Made by a program: the position numbers and the translations under genes
Source: Polaromonas sp.
GTDB lineage: Bacteria; Pseudomonadota; Gammaproteobacteria; Burkholderiales; Burkholderiaceae_C
DNA: 64,000 nucleotides
NCBI GenBank assembly: GCA_030683705.1
Contig: JAUXPP010000042.1
Span: 1 to 64,000, forward strand
Reading direction: 5' to 3'
Notes under the pieces: generated by a model
Told to the model about the DNA's origin: nothing
Seen by the model: the letters and a program-made list of their open reading frames with translations, nothing else
Databases searched by the model: none
Part shown: piece after piece, positions 41,591 through 51,742 of the stretch
Numbering within the stretch: position 1 is the stretch's first letter
Layout of the letters: each line of letters starts with the position of its first letter

Positions 41591-42910
41591 ATGAAGACAC
41601 AACTCCGTAACCACATCGCAGCCCTTTTCCTGTTGCTCCCCGCCGCCAGCGTCATGCTGGCTGTGCCTGCCAGCGCGCTGGCGCAACCGGCCCAGCCCGA
41701 GCTTCGCTCACTGCAGGTCGCCACCGACGATGGCCTCAATGCCGGCGCCCGCCTGGACTTCACGGTGGAAGGCACGCCGCGTGGCCAGGCCAGCCTCCGC
41801 TTGCGCGGCGTGCCGCGCAACATCGTGCTCAAGGAGACCGCGCGCGGCGTCTACACCGGCAGCTACACGCTCCGGCGGCAGGACCGCATCAGCGAGAGCA
41901 GCGCCGTTCGTGCGACGCTCAAGGTTCGCAACCGCAGCGTGGGTGCCGACTACAGCTTGCCTGCCGGTATTGCCAACAGCAGCGTCGCGGTAGCGCCGAC
42001 CACGGGCCTGAAAATCGACCGCTTCAGCGTCGCGCCGGTGGACAAGCTCGAGCCGGGCGCCGAACTGCGGTTTACCGTGAACGGCATGCCGGGCGGCACG
42101 GCCGAGTTTGACATTCCCGGCGTCGTGAGCAACGTGCCCATGCGCGAAGTGCGCCCCGGCGTGTATGAGGGGGCTTACACGATTCGCCGCCTCGACAACC
42201 TCGCGCCCTCACGACCCGCTGTCGCCACCCTGCGTGCCGGCAACCGGGCGGTGACCTCCACGCTGGCCCAGTCCCTGATGGTCGATGCGAAGCCGCCCGT
42301 GATCCGCAACCTCTCACCCCGAGATGGCGAGTCGGTGGTGCGCGGTGCTGCGACCTCAGTGTCCGGCACATTTGACGACGTAGGTGGCGTGGGCATGGAT
42401 ACCAAAAGCGTGAGGATCCTGCTGGCCGGGCGCGACGTCACGGCTGCCTCGCAGATCACGGCGCAGTTCTTCACCTACCGCGCCGACCTGCCCGCCGGAC
42501 GCTACCCGGTGGATGTGTCTGCCCGCGACCTGGCCGGCAACGCCGTGCGCCAGACCTGGACTTTCGATGTAACAGCCGCTGCCAACGCTGCACCGGCCAC
42601 CGTGCTGCTGCAGGTCACCAGTCCTGCAGCCAACGCCAGCGTGGGAAGCGGTCCGGTCGCGGTGAGCGGGCGTACCGCACCGGGTGCGGCGGTTGACGTC
42701 AAGGTGAGCGCTGTGGGAACCCTGGCGGGCCTGTTCGGCATGAATCAGGATTTGCTGACCCAGCGCGTCCAGGCTGATGGCAACGGCAACTTTTCATTCA
42801 GTTTCACGCCGCAGCTGCCCCTGCCGGGCACACGTTATGAGATCTCCATGACTGCCGGCAAGGACGGGATGACGGCCACTGAAGCGAAGCTGGTGTTGTT
42901 CCAGAAATAA
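41591..42910 (+). CDS. Secreted Ig-like repeat protein
   Basis: A 439-residue secreted protein. The signal peptide is about residues 1-30 (ALA|Q). Two tandem domains of about 85 residues share the pattern 'x-G-A-x-L-x-F-T-V-x-G-x-P-x-G ... VRPGVYEGAYTIRR' (about 38-118 and 140-220). A third Ig-like domain with PPVIRNLSPRDGESV and DVSARDLAGNAVRQTWTF (about 225-325) follows, and a fourth with VTSPAANASVGSGPVAVSGR. This is typical of envelope or adhesive surface proteins. No sorting or membrane anchor is seen. The 242 bp upstream hold no gene I can support. Confidence 0.75.
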   Translation: MKTQLRNHIAALFLLLPAASVMLAVPASALAQPAQPELRSLQVATDDGLNAGARLDFTVEGTPRGQASLRLRGVPRNIVLKETARGVYTGSYTLRRQDRISESSAVRATLKVRNRSVGADYSLPAGIANSSVAVAPTTGLKIDRFSVAPVDKLEPGAELRFTVNGMPGGTAEFDIPGVVSNVPMREVRPGVYEGAYTIRRLDNLAPSRPAVATLRAGNRAVTSTLAQSLMVDAKPPVIRNLSPRDGESVVRGAATSVSGTFDDVGGVGMDTKSVRILLAGRDVTAASQITAQFFTYRADLPAGRYPVDVSARDLAGNAVRQTWTFDVTAAANAAPATVLLQVTSPAANASVGSGPVAVSGRTAPGAAVDVKVSAVGTLAGLFGMNQDLLTQRVQADGNGNFSFSFTPQLPLPGTRYEISMTAGKDGMTATEAKLVLFQK

Positions 42911-42936
42911 CGTAAGCCAGCTTGCGGACACAAAGT

Positions 42937-42986
42937 GCATGCAGCCCTTGTCTGGCGGGCGCATGCAGCTATCAATCAAATAGCGC
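42937..42986 (-). repeat. AT-rich ~57-bp dispersed repeat overlapping the aldo/keto reductase 3' end
   Basis: On the minus strand this reads GCGCTATTTGATTGATAGCT, GCATGCGCCCGCCAGACAAG, GGCTGCATG. It supplies the last codons and the stop codon of the reductase gene (SSAI). Confidence 0.7.
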
Positions 42987-43992
42987 TTGAACGATCCGGG
43001 CGGCCAAAAAACGGGTAACTCGGGTCGTTGTAGCCGTGGCTGGACGCATGGCCCGGGACCACCAGCTCATTCACAAAGGCCTCGTCTTCGGCGTCGAGTA
43101 CCAGGTCCACGGCGCCGTAGACGTCTTCCAGGTGCGACAACAGGCGCGGCCCGGCAATCACCGCGCTGACCAGCGGGTTGGCCAGCACCCAGGCAGCCGC
43201 GAACTGCCCGGGCACCCAGCCTCTGGCTTCGCAGCGCGCCTTGATCTTCTGGGCGATCACCAGCGACTCTTCCCGGAATTCGGTTTCCAGAATGCGTTTG
43301 TCACCGCTGCCGGCGCGTGTGCCTTCGGCCGGCGGCTGGCCTGGCGGGTACTTGCCGGTGAGCACGCCCCGCGCCAGCGGACTGTAAGGCACAACCCCGA
43401 GGCCGTAGTGGCCGCACGCCGGCAGGATCTCGACCTCGGGGCCGCGGTTGAGCAGGTTGTAGTAGGGCTGGCAGACCACCGGTTGCGCCACGCCGGTTTT
43501 CTCGCAGAGACGCAAAATCTCGGCGATGCGCCAGCCGCGGAAGTTGGACAGGCCGAAGCTGCGGATCTTGCCGGCGCGAATCAGGTCGCCGATGGCGCGC
43601 ACCGCTTCCTCGAGGTTTTCACCGTGGAAGTCGCGGTGCAGGTAGAGGATGTCCAGGTAGTCGGTGCCCAGCCGCGCCAGCATGGCATCGGTCTGCCGCA
43701 TGATCCAGCTGCGCGAGTAGTGGCCCTCATTGATGCCCTGGCCGGCCTTGTTGCCCAGCTTGCTGGCCAGCACCCAGTGCTCGCGCTGGCCCGCCAGCAG
43801 TTTGCCCAGCAGGGTTTCGGACCGGCCTTCGTTGTAGACATCGGCGGTGTCGATGAAGTTGATGCCGTGGTCCCGGGCCGAAGCGACGATGCGCGCGGCC
43901 TCGTCGTCCGGCGTCTGCTGGCCGAACATCATGGTGCCCAGGCACAGGACGGAGACTTTCAGGTTGCTGTTTCCGAGGCGGCGGTAGTGCAT
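42976..43992 (-). CDS. Aldo/keto reductase
   Basis: A 338-residue NADPH-dependent aldo/keto reductase. The barrel carries GTMMFGQQTPDDEAARIV, FIDTADVYNEGRSETLLG (catalytic Asp and Tyr), LASKLGNKAG (Lys) and LDILYLHRDFHGENLEEAV (His). PYSPLARGVLTGKY and VIAGPRLLSHLEDVYGAVDLVL complete the family pattern. The substrate is unknown. The extreme C-terminus is formed by a dispersed repeat, so the native end may have been altered. Confidence 0.92.
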   Translation of the reverse strand: MHYRRLGNSNLKVSVLCLGTMMFGQQTPDDEAARIVASARDHGINFIDTADVYNEGRSETLLGKLLAGQREHWVLASKLGNKAGQGINEGHYSRSWIMRQTDAMLARLGTDYLDILYLHRDFHGENLEEAVRAIGDLIRAGKIRSFGLSNFRGWRIAEILRLCEKTGVAQPVVCQPYYNLLNRGPEVEILPACGHYGLGVVPYSPLARGVLTGKYPPGQPPAEGTRAGSGDKRILETEFREESLVIAQKIKARCEARGWVPGQFAAAWVLANPLVSAVIAGPRLLSHLEDVYGAVDLVLDAEDEAFVNELVVPGHASSHGYNDPSYPFFGRPDRSSAI

Positions 43993-44016
43993 GACTGCTC
44001 CTGAGTGTGAGGTGGG

Positions 44017-45180
<1,164 letters not shown>

Positions 45181-46230
45181 TCAGGCGGTGGTTTTTTGCA
45201 GCAGCATGGCGTCGCCGTAGCTGAAAAACCGGTATCGCTGCGCGATGGCGTGTTGGTAGAGCGCCATGATGTGTTCGTAACCGGCAAAGGCGCTGACCAG
45301 CATCATCAGCGTGCTTTTGGGCAGGTGGAAGTTGGTCAGCAGCAGGTCGACCACCTCGAACTCGAAGCCCGGCGTGATGAAGATGTTGGTGTCCTTGCAC
45401 CCGGGACCGAATTTCGCGGCGGACTCCAGCGCGCGCACGCTGGTGGTGCCGATGGCGACCACCCGGCCGCCGCTGGCCTTGCAGTTGCGGATTGCCTGCA
45501 GCGTCGCCTCCGGCACCTCGAAACGTTCGAAATGCATCACGTGGTCGGCGATGTTTTCGGCTTTCACCGGCTGGAAGGTGCCGGCGCCCACATGCAGCGT
45601 GACACTGGCGCGCCGGATGCCGCGCGCCTGCATGCGGGCCAGCACCGCCTCGTCAAAATGCAGCGCGGCTGTCGGGGCGGCGACCGCGCCCGGATTTTTG
45701 GCAAACACGGTCTGGTAACGACGCTCGTCCTCTAGCGAATCGCTGTGGGTGATGTAGGGCGGCAGCGGCACATGGCCGTGGCTTTCCATCAACGCGTAGG
45801 GGTCGCTACTCAGTGCAAAGTGATACAGCGGGCCGTCCTTGTTGGGCCAGCGCCCCAGCAGCGTGGCGGTGAAGCCACCGTCCATCTGCATCACCGCGCC
45901 CGGCAACGGTTTCTTGCTGACCTTCATGTGTGCCGCCACCTCATGGCCGGCCTCCGACGTGGGCGAGAGCACCCGCTCGATCAGCAGCTCGAGCCGGCCG
46001 CCGCTGCTCTTCTGGCCGAACAGGCGCGCCTTGACGACTTTGGTGTCGTTGAGCACCAGCAGGTCGCCGGGCTGCAGCAGCTCCGGCAATTCGGTAAAAC
46101 GCCGGTCCACCGGTGTGGCAGCGCGACCATCGAGCAGGCGTGAAGCGCTGCGCTCGGCCGCCGGGTGCTGGGCGATCAGGTCGTCGGGGAGTGTGAAATC
46201 GAAATCACTGAGCTTGAAAGACGTGTGCAT
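45181..46230 (-). CDS. queA: S-adenosylmethionine:tRNA ribosyltransferase-isomerase
   Basis: A 349-residue QueA that transfers the ribosyl part of SAM to preQ1-tRNA, giving epoxyqueuosine. Motifs: [14 protein letters not shown] at the start, [65 protein letters not shown], and [20 protein letters not shown]. It is divergent from recG with 17 bp between the starts. An in-frame upstream ATG is not needed for the family N-terminus. Confidence 0.97.
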   Translation of the reverse strand: MHTSFKLSDFDFTLPDDLIAQHPAAERSASRLLDGRAATPVDRRFTELPELLQPGDLLVLNDTKVVKARLFGQKSSGGRLELLIERVLSPTSEAGHEVAAHMKVSKKPLPGAVMQMDGGFTATLLGRWPNKDGPLYHFALSSDPYALMESHGHVPLPPYITHSDSLEDERRYQTVFAKNPGAVAAPTAALHFDEAVLARMQARGIRRASVTLHVGAGTFQPVKAENIADHVMHFERFEVPEATLQAIRNCKASGGRVVAIGTTSVRALESAAKFGPGCKDTNIFITPGFEFEVVDLLLTNFHLPKSTLMMLVSAFAGYEHIMALYQHAIAQRYRFFSYGDAMLLQKTTA

Positions 46231-46247
46231 GAAGGCACAATTGTCCC

Positions 46248-48446
46248 ATGCCCTCCCGGTCTGCCTCTGCTGCACCCGTCCCCAAGACGCCGCCCGCTGC
46301 GTCCGCAGCGGCGCCCAAGTCGCAACCGCAAAAAGCCCTGGAAAAACTCGGCCTGCGCCGCGACATCGACCTGGCGCTGCATCTTCCGCTGCGTTACGAG
46401 GACGAAACCCGCCTCACCCGCTTGGCCGACGCGCGTGACGGCGACATGGTGCAGATCGAGGGGCAGGTGACCCACAGCGAATTGACTTTCCGCCCGCGCC
46501 GGCAATTGCGCGTGACGGTTGATGACGGCAGCGACACCTGCGTGTTGCGTTTCATCAATTTTTACCCCTCGCATCAGAAGACCCTCAGCGTGGGCGCGCG
46601 GGTGCGGGTGCGCGGTGAAATCCGCGGCGGGTTTGCCGGCCGCGAAATGGTGCATCCAGGCTTTCGCGTGGCCGGCGGTGAACTCGCGACGGCGCTGACG
46701 CCGGTGTACCCGACGGTCGCCGGGCTGCCGCAGGCTTACCTGCGCAAGGCCGTGCTGGGCGGCCTGGCACGTGCCGATCTTTCGGAGACCCTTCCCGCAG
46801 AGTTTATGAACAAAAACCTGCCCCAACCCTTGTCCAGCTTGCGTGAGGCGCTATCATTTTTGCATCAGCCGGCACCCGATGTGCTGTTGGCGACGCTGGA
46901 AGACCGCAGCCACCCGGCCTGGCAGCGGCTCAAGGCCGAGGAGTTGCTGGCGCAGCAACTGTCGCAACTGCAGGCGCGCCGTGTGCGCGCCGCGATGCGC
47001 GCGCCGCCGTTGCGGGCGCCTGTGCATGGGCCCCAGTGCACCTTGCAGGAGCAGTTGCTGGAGCGGCTGCCCTTTCGCCTGACCGCGGCGCAGCAGCGCG
47101 TCGGCGCCGAGATCGCCGCCGACCTGCAGAAAAACCTGCCCATGCACCGCCTGCTGCAGGGTGACGTGGGTTCCGGCAAAACCGTGGTGGCGGCGCTGGC
47201 CGCGGCACGCTGCATGGACGCCGGCTGGCAGTGCGCGCTGATGGCGCCGACCGAAATCCTGGCCGAGCAGCATTTCCGCAAGCTGATCGGCTGGCTGGAG
47301 CCGTTGGGCATACAGACCGCCTGGCTGACCGGCAGCCAGAAGGCCAAAGAACGGCGCGAGGCGCTGGCGATGATCGCCAGCGGCGCCGCCGGCCTGGTGG
47401 TGGGCACCCATGCGGTGATCCAGGACAAGGTGATCTTCAAAAACCTGGCGCTGGCCATCATCGATGAGCAGCACCGCTTCGGTGTCGCCCAGCGGCTGGC
47501 CCTGCGCAGCAAGATGACGCAAGGGGGTGAAGAGCCGCACCTGCTCATGATGACGGCGACACCGATTCCGCGCACGCTGGCCATGAGTTATTACGCGGAT
47601 CTCGACGTGTCCACGATTGACGAGTTGCCGCCAGGCCGCACACCCATCGTCACCAAGGTGGTGGCGGAGTCCCGGCGCGACGAGGTGGTCGAGCGCATAC
47701 GCAGCCAGCTCGCCGAAGGCCGGCAGGTCTACTGGGTCTGCCCGCTGATTGAAGAAAGCGAGTCGGTGGACCTGATCAATGCCACCCAGACGCATGAGGC
47801 GCTGAGCGCCGCGCTGAATAGCCCCCACGCTCCGCCGCTGCGCGGGTCGCTTCCCCCCGAGGGGGCTGGCTCCGCCTTGGGGCGGCCCGGCGGTGGAGCC
47901 GGCACGCAGGTCGGCCTGCTCCATTCGCGCATGCCGGTGGCCGAGAAAAAGGCGGTGATGGCGCTGTTCACCAGCGGCCAGCTCGGCGTGCTGGTCAGCA
48001 CCACGGTGATCGAGGTCGGCGTCGATGTACCCAACGCCTCGCTGATGGTGATCGAACATGCCGAACGGTTTGGCCTGTCCCAGCTGCACCAGCTGCGCGG
48101 CCGTGTCGGGCGCGGTGCGGCGGCCTCGGCCTGTGTGTTGCTGTATTCGACCGGCGAGGCGCCGCGCCTGGGCGAGACCGCACGTGCCCGGCTCAAGGCC
48201 ATGGTGGAGACGCAGGACGGCTTCGAGATCGCCCGGCGCGACCTCGAGATCCGCGGACCCGGGGAGTTTCTGGGCGCACGCCAGTCCGGCGCGCCGCTGC
48301 TGCGTTTTGCGGACCTGGCGACGGATACCGAGCTGCTGGCCTGGGCGCGCGCGCTGGCGCCGGTGATGCTGGACAAGTATCCCGACCTGGCGCAGCGGCA
48401 TATCTTGCGGTGGCTGGGGGGGAAGGCGGAGTTTTTGAAGGCGTGA
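46248..48446 (+). CDS. recG: ATP-dependent DNA helicase RecG
   Basis: A 732-residue RecG that reverses stalled replication forks and branch-migrates Holliday junctions. The wedge domain (about residues 60-190) is followed by helicase domain 1 with [18 protein letters not shown] (Walker A) and IIDEQHRFG (DEQH box), [20 protein letters not shown], and helicase domain 2 with [29 protein letters not shown] and QLRGRVGRG. About 30 residues (524-553; centre LPPEGA) come from a GC-rich repeat inserted between THEALSAAL and QVGLLHSRM, where other RecG proteins have only a few residues. A further AT-rich repeat-like stretch lies near residues 188-205. The oxyR gene follows 551 bp downstream. Confidence 0.96.
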   Translation: MPSRSASAAPVPKTPPAASAAAPKSQPQKALEKLGLRRDIDLALHLPLRYEDETRLTRLADARDGDMVQIEGQVTHSELTFRPRRQLRVTVDDGSDTCVLRFINFYPSHQKTLSVGARVRVRGEIRGGFAGREMVHPGFRVAGGELATALTPVYPTVAGLPQAYLRKAVLGGLARADLSETLPAEFMNKNLPQPLSSLREALSFLHQPAPDVLLATLEDRSHPAWQRLKAEELLAQQLSQLQARRVRAAMRAPPLRAPVHGPQCTLQEQLLERLPFRLTAAQQRVGAEIAADLQKNLPMHRLLQGDVGSGKTVVAALAAARCMDAGWQCALMAPTEILAEQHFRKLIGWLEPLGIQTAWLTGSQKAKERREALAMIASGAAGLVVGTHAVIQDKVIFKNLALAIIDEQHRFGVAQRLALRSKMTQGGEEPHLLMMTATPIPRTLAMSYYADLDVSTIDELPPGRTPIVTKVVAESRRDEVVERIRSQLAEGRQVYWVCPLIEESESVDLINATQTHEALSAALNSPHAPPLRGSLPPEGAGSALGRPGGGAGTQVGLLHSRMPVAEKKAVMALFTSGQLGVLVSTTVIEVGVDVPNASLMVIEHAERFGLSQLHQLRGRVGRGAAASACVLLYSTGEAPRLGETARARLKAMVETQDGFEIARRDLEIRGPGEFLGARQSGAPLLRFADLATDTELLAWARALAPVMLDKYPDLAQRHILRWLGGKAEFLKA
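46811..46862 (-). repeat. AT-rich dispersed repeat-like stretch inside recG
   Basis: On the minus strand this reads CAAAAATGATAGCGCCTCAC, GCAAGCTGGACAAGGGTTGG and GGCAGGTTTTT, close to the family consensus. The encoded [11 protein letters not shown] is, however, a normal RecG motif, so conversion toward the repeat or coincidence are both possible. Confidence 0.4.
47821..47900 (+). repeat. GC-rich palindromic repeat inside recG
   Basis: CCCCCACGCT, 21 nt, then CCCCCCGAGGGGGCTGG and TTGGGGCGGCCCGGCGG. It is read in the same frame at its centre as the putA copy (LPPEGA) and in sense orientation. Confidence 0.8.
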
Positions 48447-48997
48447 CTGTTGGTACGCCAGCAAGCCGGGGGTTGCCCGGCGGCAACTCACTTTCTTTTG
48501 CTTCGCCAAAAGAAAGTAAGCAAAGAAAAGGCGACCCTGCTGTCTGCGTCCCCTCCGCTGCGCTGCGGGGCAACCCGCGGTGCTCGGTCCAGCCGGGGCC
48601 GGGCTCGAACTCGCCTTCGGCTCAGACAATCGCCCGTCCTGATCCGTCTGGCCCTGCGCTCCTCGGCGCAGACAGAAGGGTGGGGTAGAAACCAAACCCC
48701 AAATACCGAATTCAGAAATCCGGAGTGCAGGAAGCGCGCAGAGCTTCCTGCACGGGAATCCCAAGAGTCGGTCATGCGTGCACGCGAGAGCAGCGCACGC
48801 GGCCAACTGAGGTCCCCCTCCATCGCCCAGCGGGGCGAGGGAGGGGTTAGGGGTGGGAGTGGGGAGTTAGTCCTGCTGCCCAGAGCGGACCCGAGGCACA
48901 GCGTGACGCCTGGGTCGGCGGCCAGCCCCGCCGGTGGGAGGCCCGGCTTGCGGCCGAACATCTGTCTCGGACGCAGGAAAAGCCGCACAATAAGCCC
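48447..48997. other. 551-bp intergenic region with repeat-like DNA
   Basis: No gene is supported between recG and oxyR. The left half has a hairpin (48491-48516) followed by a purine run and pyrimidine/G-rich blocks. It looks like a known type of dispersed Burkholderiales/Xanthomonadales sequence containing 'ACTTTCTTTTGCTTCGCC'. The right half holds G-rich stretches (48820-48870). An open frame across it has poor codon use and no family resemblance. Confidence 0.5.
48491..48516. terminator. Strong hairpin downstream of recG
   Basis: CTTTCTTTTG-CTTCGC-CAAAAGAAAG is a perfect 10-bp inverted repeat with a 6-nt loop, 44 bp after the recG stop. It may end the recG transcript, though the flank lacks a T-tract. 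It is also part of a widespread repeat. Confidence 0.45.
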
Positions 48998-49981
48998 ATG
49001 ACGCTGACCGAACTCAAATACATCGTGGCCGTCGCCCGCGAAAAACACTTTGGCCGGGGCGCCGAGGCCTGCCATGTGTCGCAGCCGACGCTCAGCGTGG
49101 CGATCAAGAAGCTGGAGGAAGAACTGCAGGTCAAGCTGTTCGAGCGCAACGCCAACGAAATCACGGTGACGCCGCTGGGTGAAGAGATCGTGCGGCAGGC
49201 GCAAAGCGTGCTCGAGCAGGCCGACAGCATCCGCGAGATCGCCAAGCGCGGCAAGGACCCGCTGGCCGGTGCGTTGCGGCTGGGCGTGATCTACACCATC
49301 GGCCCCTACCTGCTGCCGGACCTGGTGCGCCAGGCGATTGCGCACACGCCGCAGATGCCGCTGATGCTGCAGGAGAACTTCACCGTCAAGCTGCTGGAAG
49401 AGCTGCGCACCGGCGAGATCGACTGCGCCATCCTGGCCGAACCTTTTCCCGACACCAACCTGGCGATCGCGCCGCTGTACGACGAGCCCTTCATGGCGGC
49501 CGTGCCCAGCACGCATGCGCTGGCGGCGCGCGACAGCATCACCGCCGAGGAGCTCAAAAAGGAAACCATGCTGCTGCTGGGCACCGGCCACTGTTTCCGC
49601 GACCATGTGCTCGAGGTCTGCCCCGAGTTCGCACGTTTTTCCAGCAACGCCGAAGGCATACGCAAGAGTTTCGAGGGCTCGTCGCTGGAAACCATCAAAC
49701 ACATGGTGGCGGCCGGCATGGGCGTGACGCTGGTGCCGCGCCTGAGCGTGCCCAAAGACTCCCTGCTGCCGCCAGTCCCTGCGAAAGCCAGCGCAAAAGG
49801 GAAAGCCAAGGATGTACCGGAGTTGCCCTCCTACATCAAATACCTGCCCTTCGAAGGCCATGTTCCGAGCCGGCGCGTGGTTCTGGCCTGGCGCCGCAGC
49901 TTCACGCGGTATGAGGCGATCGCGGCCTTGCGCAATGCCATTTATGCCTGCGAGCTGCCGGGGGTGGCGCGCCTGTCCTGA
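48998..49981 (+). CDS. oxyR: OxyR hydrogen peroxide-sensing LysR regulator
   Basis: A 327-residue OxyR. The winged helix (HFGRGAEACHVSQPTLSVAI) is followed by the regulatory domain with the redox pair Cys199 and Cys208 in GTGHCFRDHVLEVC, at the same residue numbers as in Escherichia coli. Peroxide forms the disulfide and turns on antioxidant genes. GVIYTIGPYLLPDL and GMGVTLVPRLSV are also typical. An insert (about residues 255-270, Lys/Ala-rich) is longer than usual. The downstream gene is dps, a classic OxyR target, and recG lies upstream, a linkage seen in pseudomonads. Confidence 0.95.
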   Translation: MTLTELKYIVAVAREKHFGRGAEACHVSQPTLSVAIKKLEEELQVKLFERNANEITVTPLGEEIVRQAQSVLEQADSIREIAKRGKDPLAGALRLGVIYTIGPYLLPDLVRQAIAHTPQMPLMLQENFTVKLLEELRTGEIDCAILAEPFPDTNLAIAPLYDEPFMAAVPSTHALAARDSITAEELKKETMLLLGTGHCFRDHVLEVCPEFARFSSNAEGIRKSFEGSSLETIKHMVAAGMGVTLVPRLSVPKDSLLPPVPAKASAKGKAKDVPELPSYIKYLPFEGHVPSRRVVLAWRRSFTRYEAIAALRNAIYACELPGVARLS

Positions 49982-49997
49982 GCCGTCCGTCCGGGCG

Positions 49998-50034
49998 TTT
50001 CATGATGTCTATCAAGGCCATACAGTTTGACTGT
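49998..50034 (+). promoter_or_regulatory. Candidate OxyR site upstream of dps
   Basis: Against ATAG-N7-CTAT-N7-ATAG-N7-CTAT, this site gives a poor first block, then CTAT (50009-50012), ATAC (50020-50023) and CTGT (50031-50034) with exact 7-bp spacing. TTGACT at 50027 could be a -35 box. Confidence 0.35.
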
Positions 50035-50094
50035 TGCCCCGTGCTGCCTGATTGCTTAGAGTAAAGACTGACGTTCTTGAAAGGAACACATTTC

Positions 50095-50619
50095 ATGGCC
50101 AAATCCGCCCCCAAAAAAACCTCGCCTGTCAGCCGCACCAGCGCACCGCCCATCAACATCGGCATCAGTGAAAAAGACCGTGCCGCGATCACCCAGGGCC
50201 TGAGCCGGCTGCTGGCCGACACCTACACGCTTTACCTGACCACGCACAACTTCCACTGGAACGTGACCGGGCCGATGTTCAACACGCTGCATGTGATGTT
50301 CATGACCCAGTACACCGAGCTGTGGAATGCGGTCGACCCGGTGGCTGAACGCATCCGCTCGCTGGGCCACCCCGCGCCCGGTTCTTATGCCGAGTTTGGC
50401 CGGCTGACCTCGCTGCCGGATGCACCGGTCAAGCCGCCGCCGGCACTGGAAATGGTGCGCATCCTGGTCAAGGGCCATGAGGCGGTGGCCCGCACCGCGC
50501 GCGAATTGTTCCCGCTGGCCGACAAGGCCAGTGACGAACCGACGGCCGATTTGCTGACGCAGCGCCTGACGGTGCACGAGCAAACCGCCTGGATGCTGCG
50601 TTCCCTGCTGGAGGAATAA
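50095..50619 (+). CDS. dps: Dps ferritin-like DNA-protection protein
   Basis: A 174-residue Dps protein that stores iron at dimer-interface ferroxidase sites and binds DNA under oxidative or starvation stress. The motifs are [23 protein letters not shown] (His), [27 protein letters not shown] (Asp/Glu), and a Lys-rich N-terminal tail (AKSAPKKT) that suits DNA binding. The start ATG follows GAAAGGAACACATTTC; an in-frame upstream TTG is unlikely. It lies directly downstream of oxyR with a candidate OxyR site between them. Confidence 0.95.
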   Translation: MAKSAPKKTSPVSRTSAPPINIGISEKDRAAITQGLSRLLADTYTLYLTTHNFHWNVTGPMFNTLHVMFMTQYTELWNAVDPVAERIRSLGHPAPGSYAEFGRLTSLPDAPVKPPPALEMVRILVKGHEAVARTARELFPLADKASDEPTADLLTQRLTVHEQTAWMLRSLLEE

Positions 50620-50796
50620 ATCCATTTTTCGGGCGAATTGCGTCGTTGCGCCGGGATGGGGGAGGGCCCTGTCTTCCCCTCCTGTCGCAATCCTCATGGA
50701 CGTCGGTACATTCCGGCGGCTAGTGCGCCGCGCGCCTCGCACTTCATCCCGAAAATCTGAATTTCTGATGTGTCCGGCAGCGATTAACATCGCCGG

Positions 50797-51660
50797 GTGC
50801 CAAGCCGACTCCGCCTCTATCTTGAACTGATCCGCTGGGACCGCCCGGCCGGCTGGCTGCTGCTGCTCTGGCCCACCCTGTCGGCGCTGTGGATCGCGTC
50901 GCACGGCTTTCCCGGCTGGCACCTGGTCGCGGTGTTCACGCTCGGCACCATCCTGATGCGCAGCGCCGGCTGCTGCCTCAACGATGTCGCCGACCGCGAC
51001 TTCGACCGGCATGTCAAACGCACGGCCGGGCGCCCGGTCACGCGTGGCGCGGTGGGGGTGCGTGAAGCCTTGCTGCTGGGCGCCGTGCTGGCCCTGATGG
51101 CCTTCGGTCTGGTGCTCACGACCAACACAGCGACCATCGCCTGGTCTTTCGCCGCGCTGGTGGTGGCCGTGGTGTATCCCTATGCCAAGCGCTTTGTGTC
51201 CATGCCGCAGGCGGTGCTGGGTGTGGCCTTCAGTTTCGGCATCCCGATGGCTTTTGCCGCCGTGCAGTCGCGCGTGCCGGCGCTGGCGGGGCTGCTGCTG
51301 CTGGGCAACCTGTTCTGGGTGATTGCCTACGACACCGAATACGCCATGGTGGACCGCGACGACGACCTGAAGATAGGCATGAAAACCTCGGCCATCACGC
51401 TGGGGCGCTTCGATGTGGCGGCGGTGCTGGCCAGCTACCTGGTTTACCTGTCGATTTGGGCTGTAGCCCTTATGGATATTGCGCAGTCAGCTATTTATTT
51501 GATAGCAATTGGAGTCGCCCTCGGGCAGGCGTTGTGGCATGTCTGGCTGATCCGCGGACGCGGCCGTGATGCCTGCTTCAGGGCTTTTCGCCTGAACCAC
51601 TGGCTGGGCTTCACGGTGTTTGCCGGCATTGTCCTGTCGTATGCGCTGGCGGGCGCCTGA
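50797..51660 (+). CDS. ubiA: 4-hydroxybenzoate polyprenyltransferase
   Basis: A 287-residue integral membrane prenyltransferase with about nine helices, making the first membrane-bound ubiquinone precursor. The two Asp-rich prenyl-diphosphate sites are NDVADRDFD and [32 protein letters not shown] and [10 protein letters not shown] are also typical. The start is a GTG; no closer ATG fits the family N-terminus. Residues about 220-239, a predicted membrane helix ([20 protein letters not shown]), are encoded by a copy of the AT-rich dispersed repeat. Confidence 0.95.
   Translation: MPSRLRLYLELIRWDRPAGWLLLLWPTLSALWIASHGFPGWHLVAVFTLGTILMRSAGCCLNDVADRDFDRHVKRTAGRPVTRGAVGVREALLLGAVLALMAFGLVLTTNTATIAWSFAALVVAVVYPYAKRFVSMPQAVLGVAFSFGIPMAFAAVQSRVPALAGLLLLGNLFWVIAYDTEYAMVDRDDDLKIGMKTSAITLGRFDVAAVLASYLVYLSIWAVALMDIAQSAIYLIAIGVALGQALWHVWLIRGRGRDACFRAFRLNHWLGFTVFAGIVLSYALAGA
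51455..51512 (-). repeat. AT-rich ~57-bp dispersed repeat inside ubiA
   Basis: On the minus strand this reads ATTGCTATCAAATAAATAGC, TGACTGCGCAATATCCATAA, GGGCTACAGCCCAAAT. It is antisense to ubiA, in frame, and forms part of a membrane helix. Confidence 0.75.
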
Positions 51661-51672
51661 CGGCCGGGCCCC

Positions 51673-51737
51673 GATTTGCTATCAAAACGGTAGCTGCCCA
51701 CGCTCGTGGAACAAGGGGGAAAGCCCTTTTTTGGTGT
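51673..51737 (+). repeat. AT-rich ~57-bp dispersed repeat, intergenic copy
   Basis: GATTTGCTATCAAAACGGTA, GCTGCCCACGCTCGTGGAAC, AAGGGGGAAAGCCCTTTTTT. It lies between the convergent ubiA and proC genes; the final hairpin-plus-T run could act as a terminator for ubiA. Confidence 0.75.
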
Positions 51738-51742
51738 GAACG

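Noticed and set aside
46854-48806. A 650-residue open frame antisense to recG.
   Set aside because: It is a His/Gln/Arg-rich mirror of the third-codon bias of recG, with no family signature.
48450-49001. A 183-residue open frame between recG and oxyR.
   Set aside because: It is rich in Arg, Gly and Ser with no family pattern, crosses a hairpin repeat, and runs into the oxyR start. It looks like open frame by GC bias.
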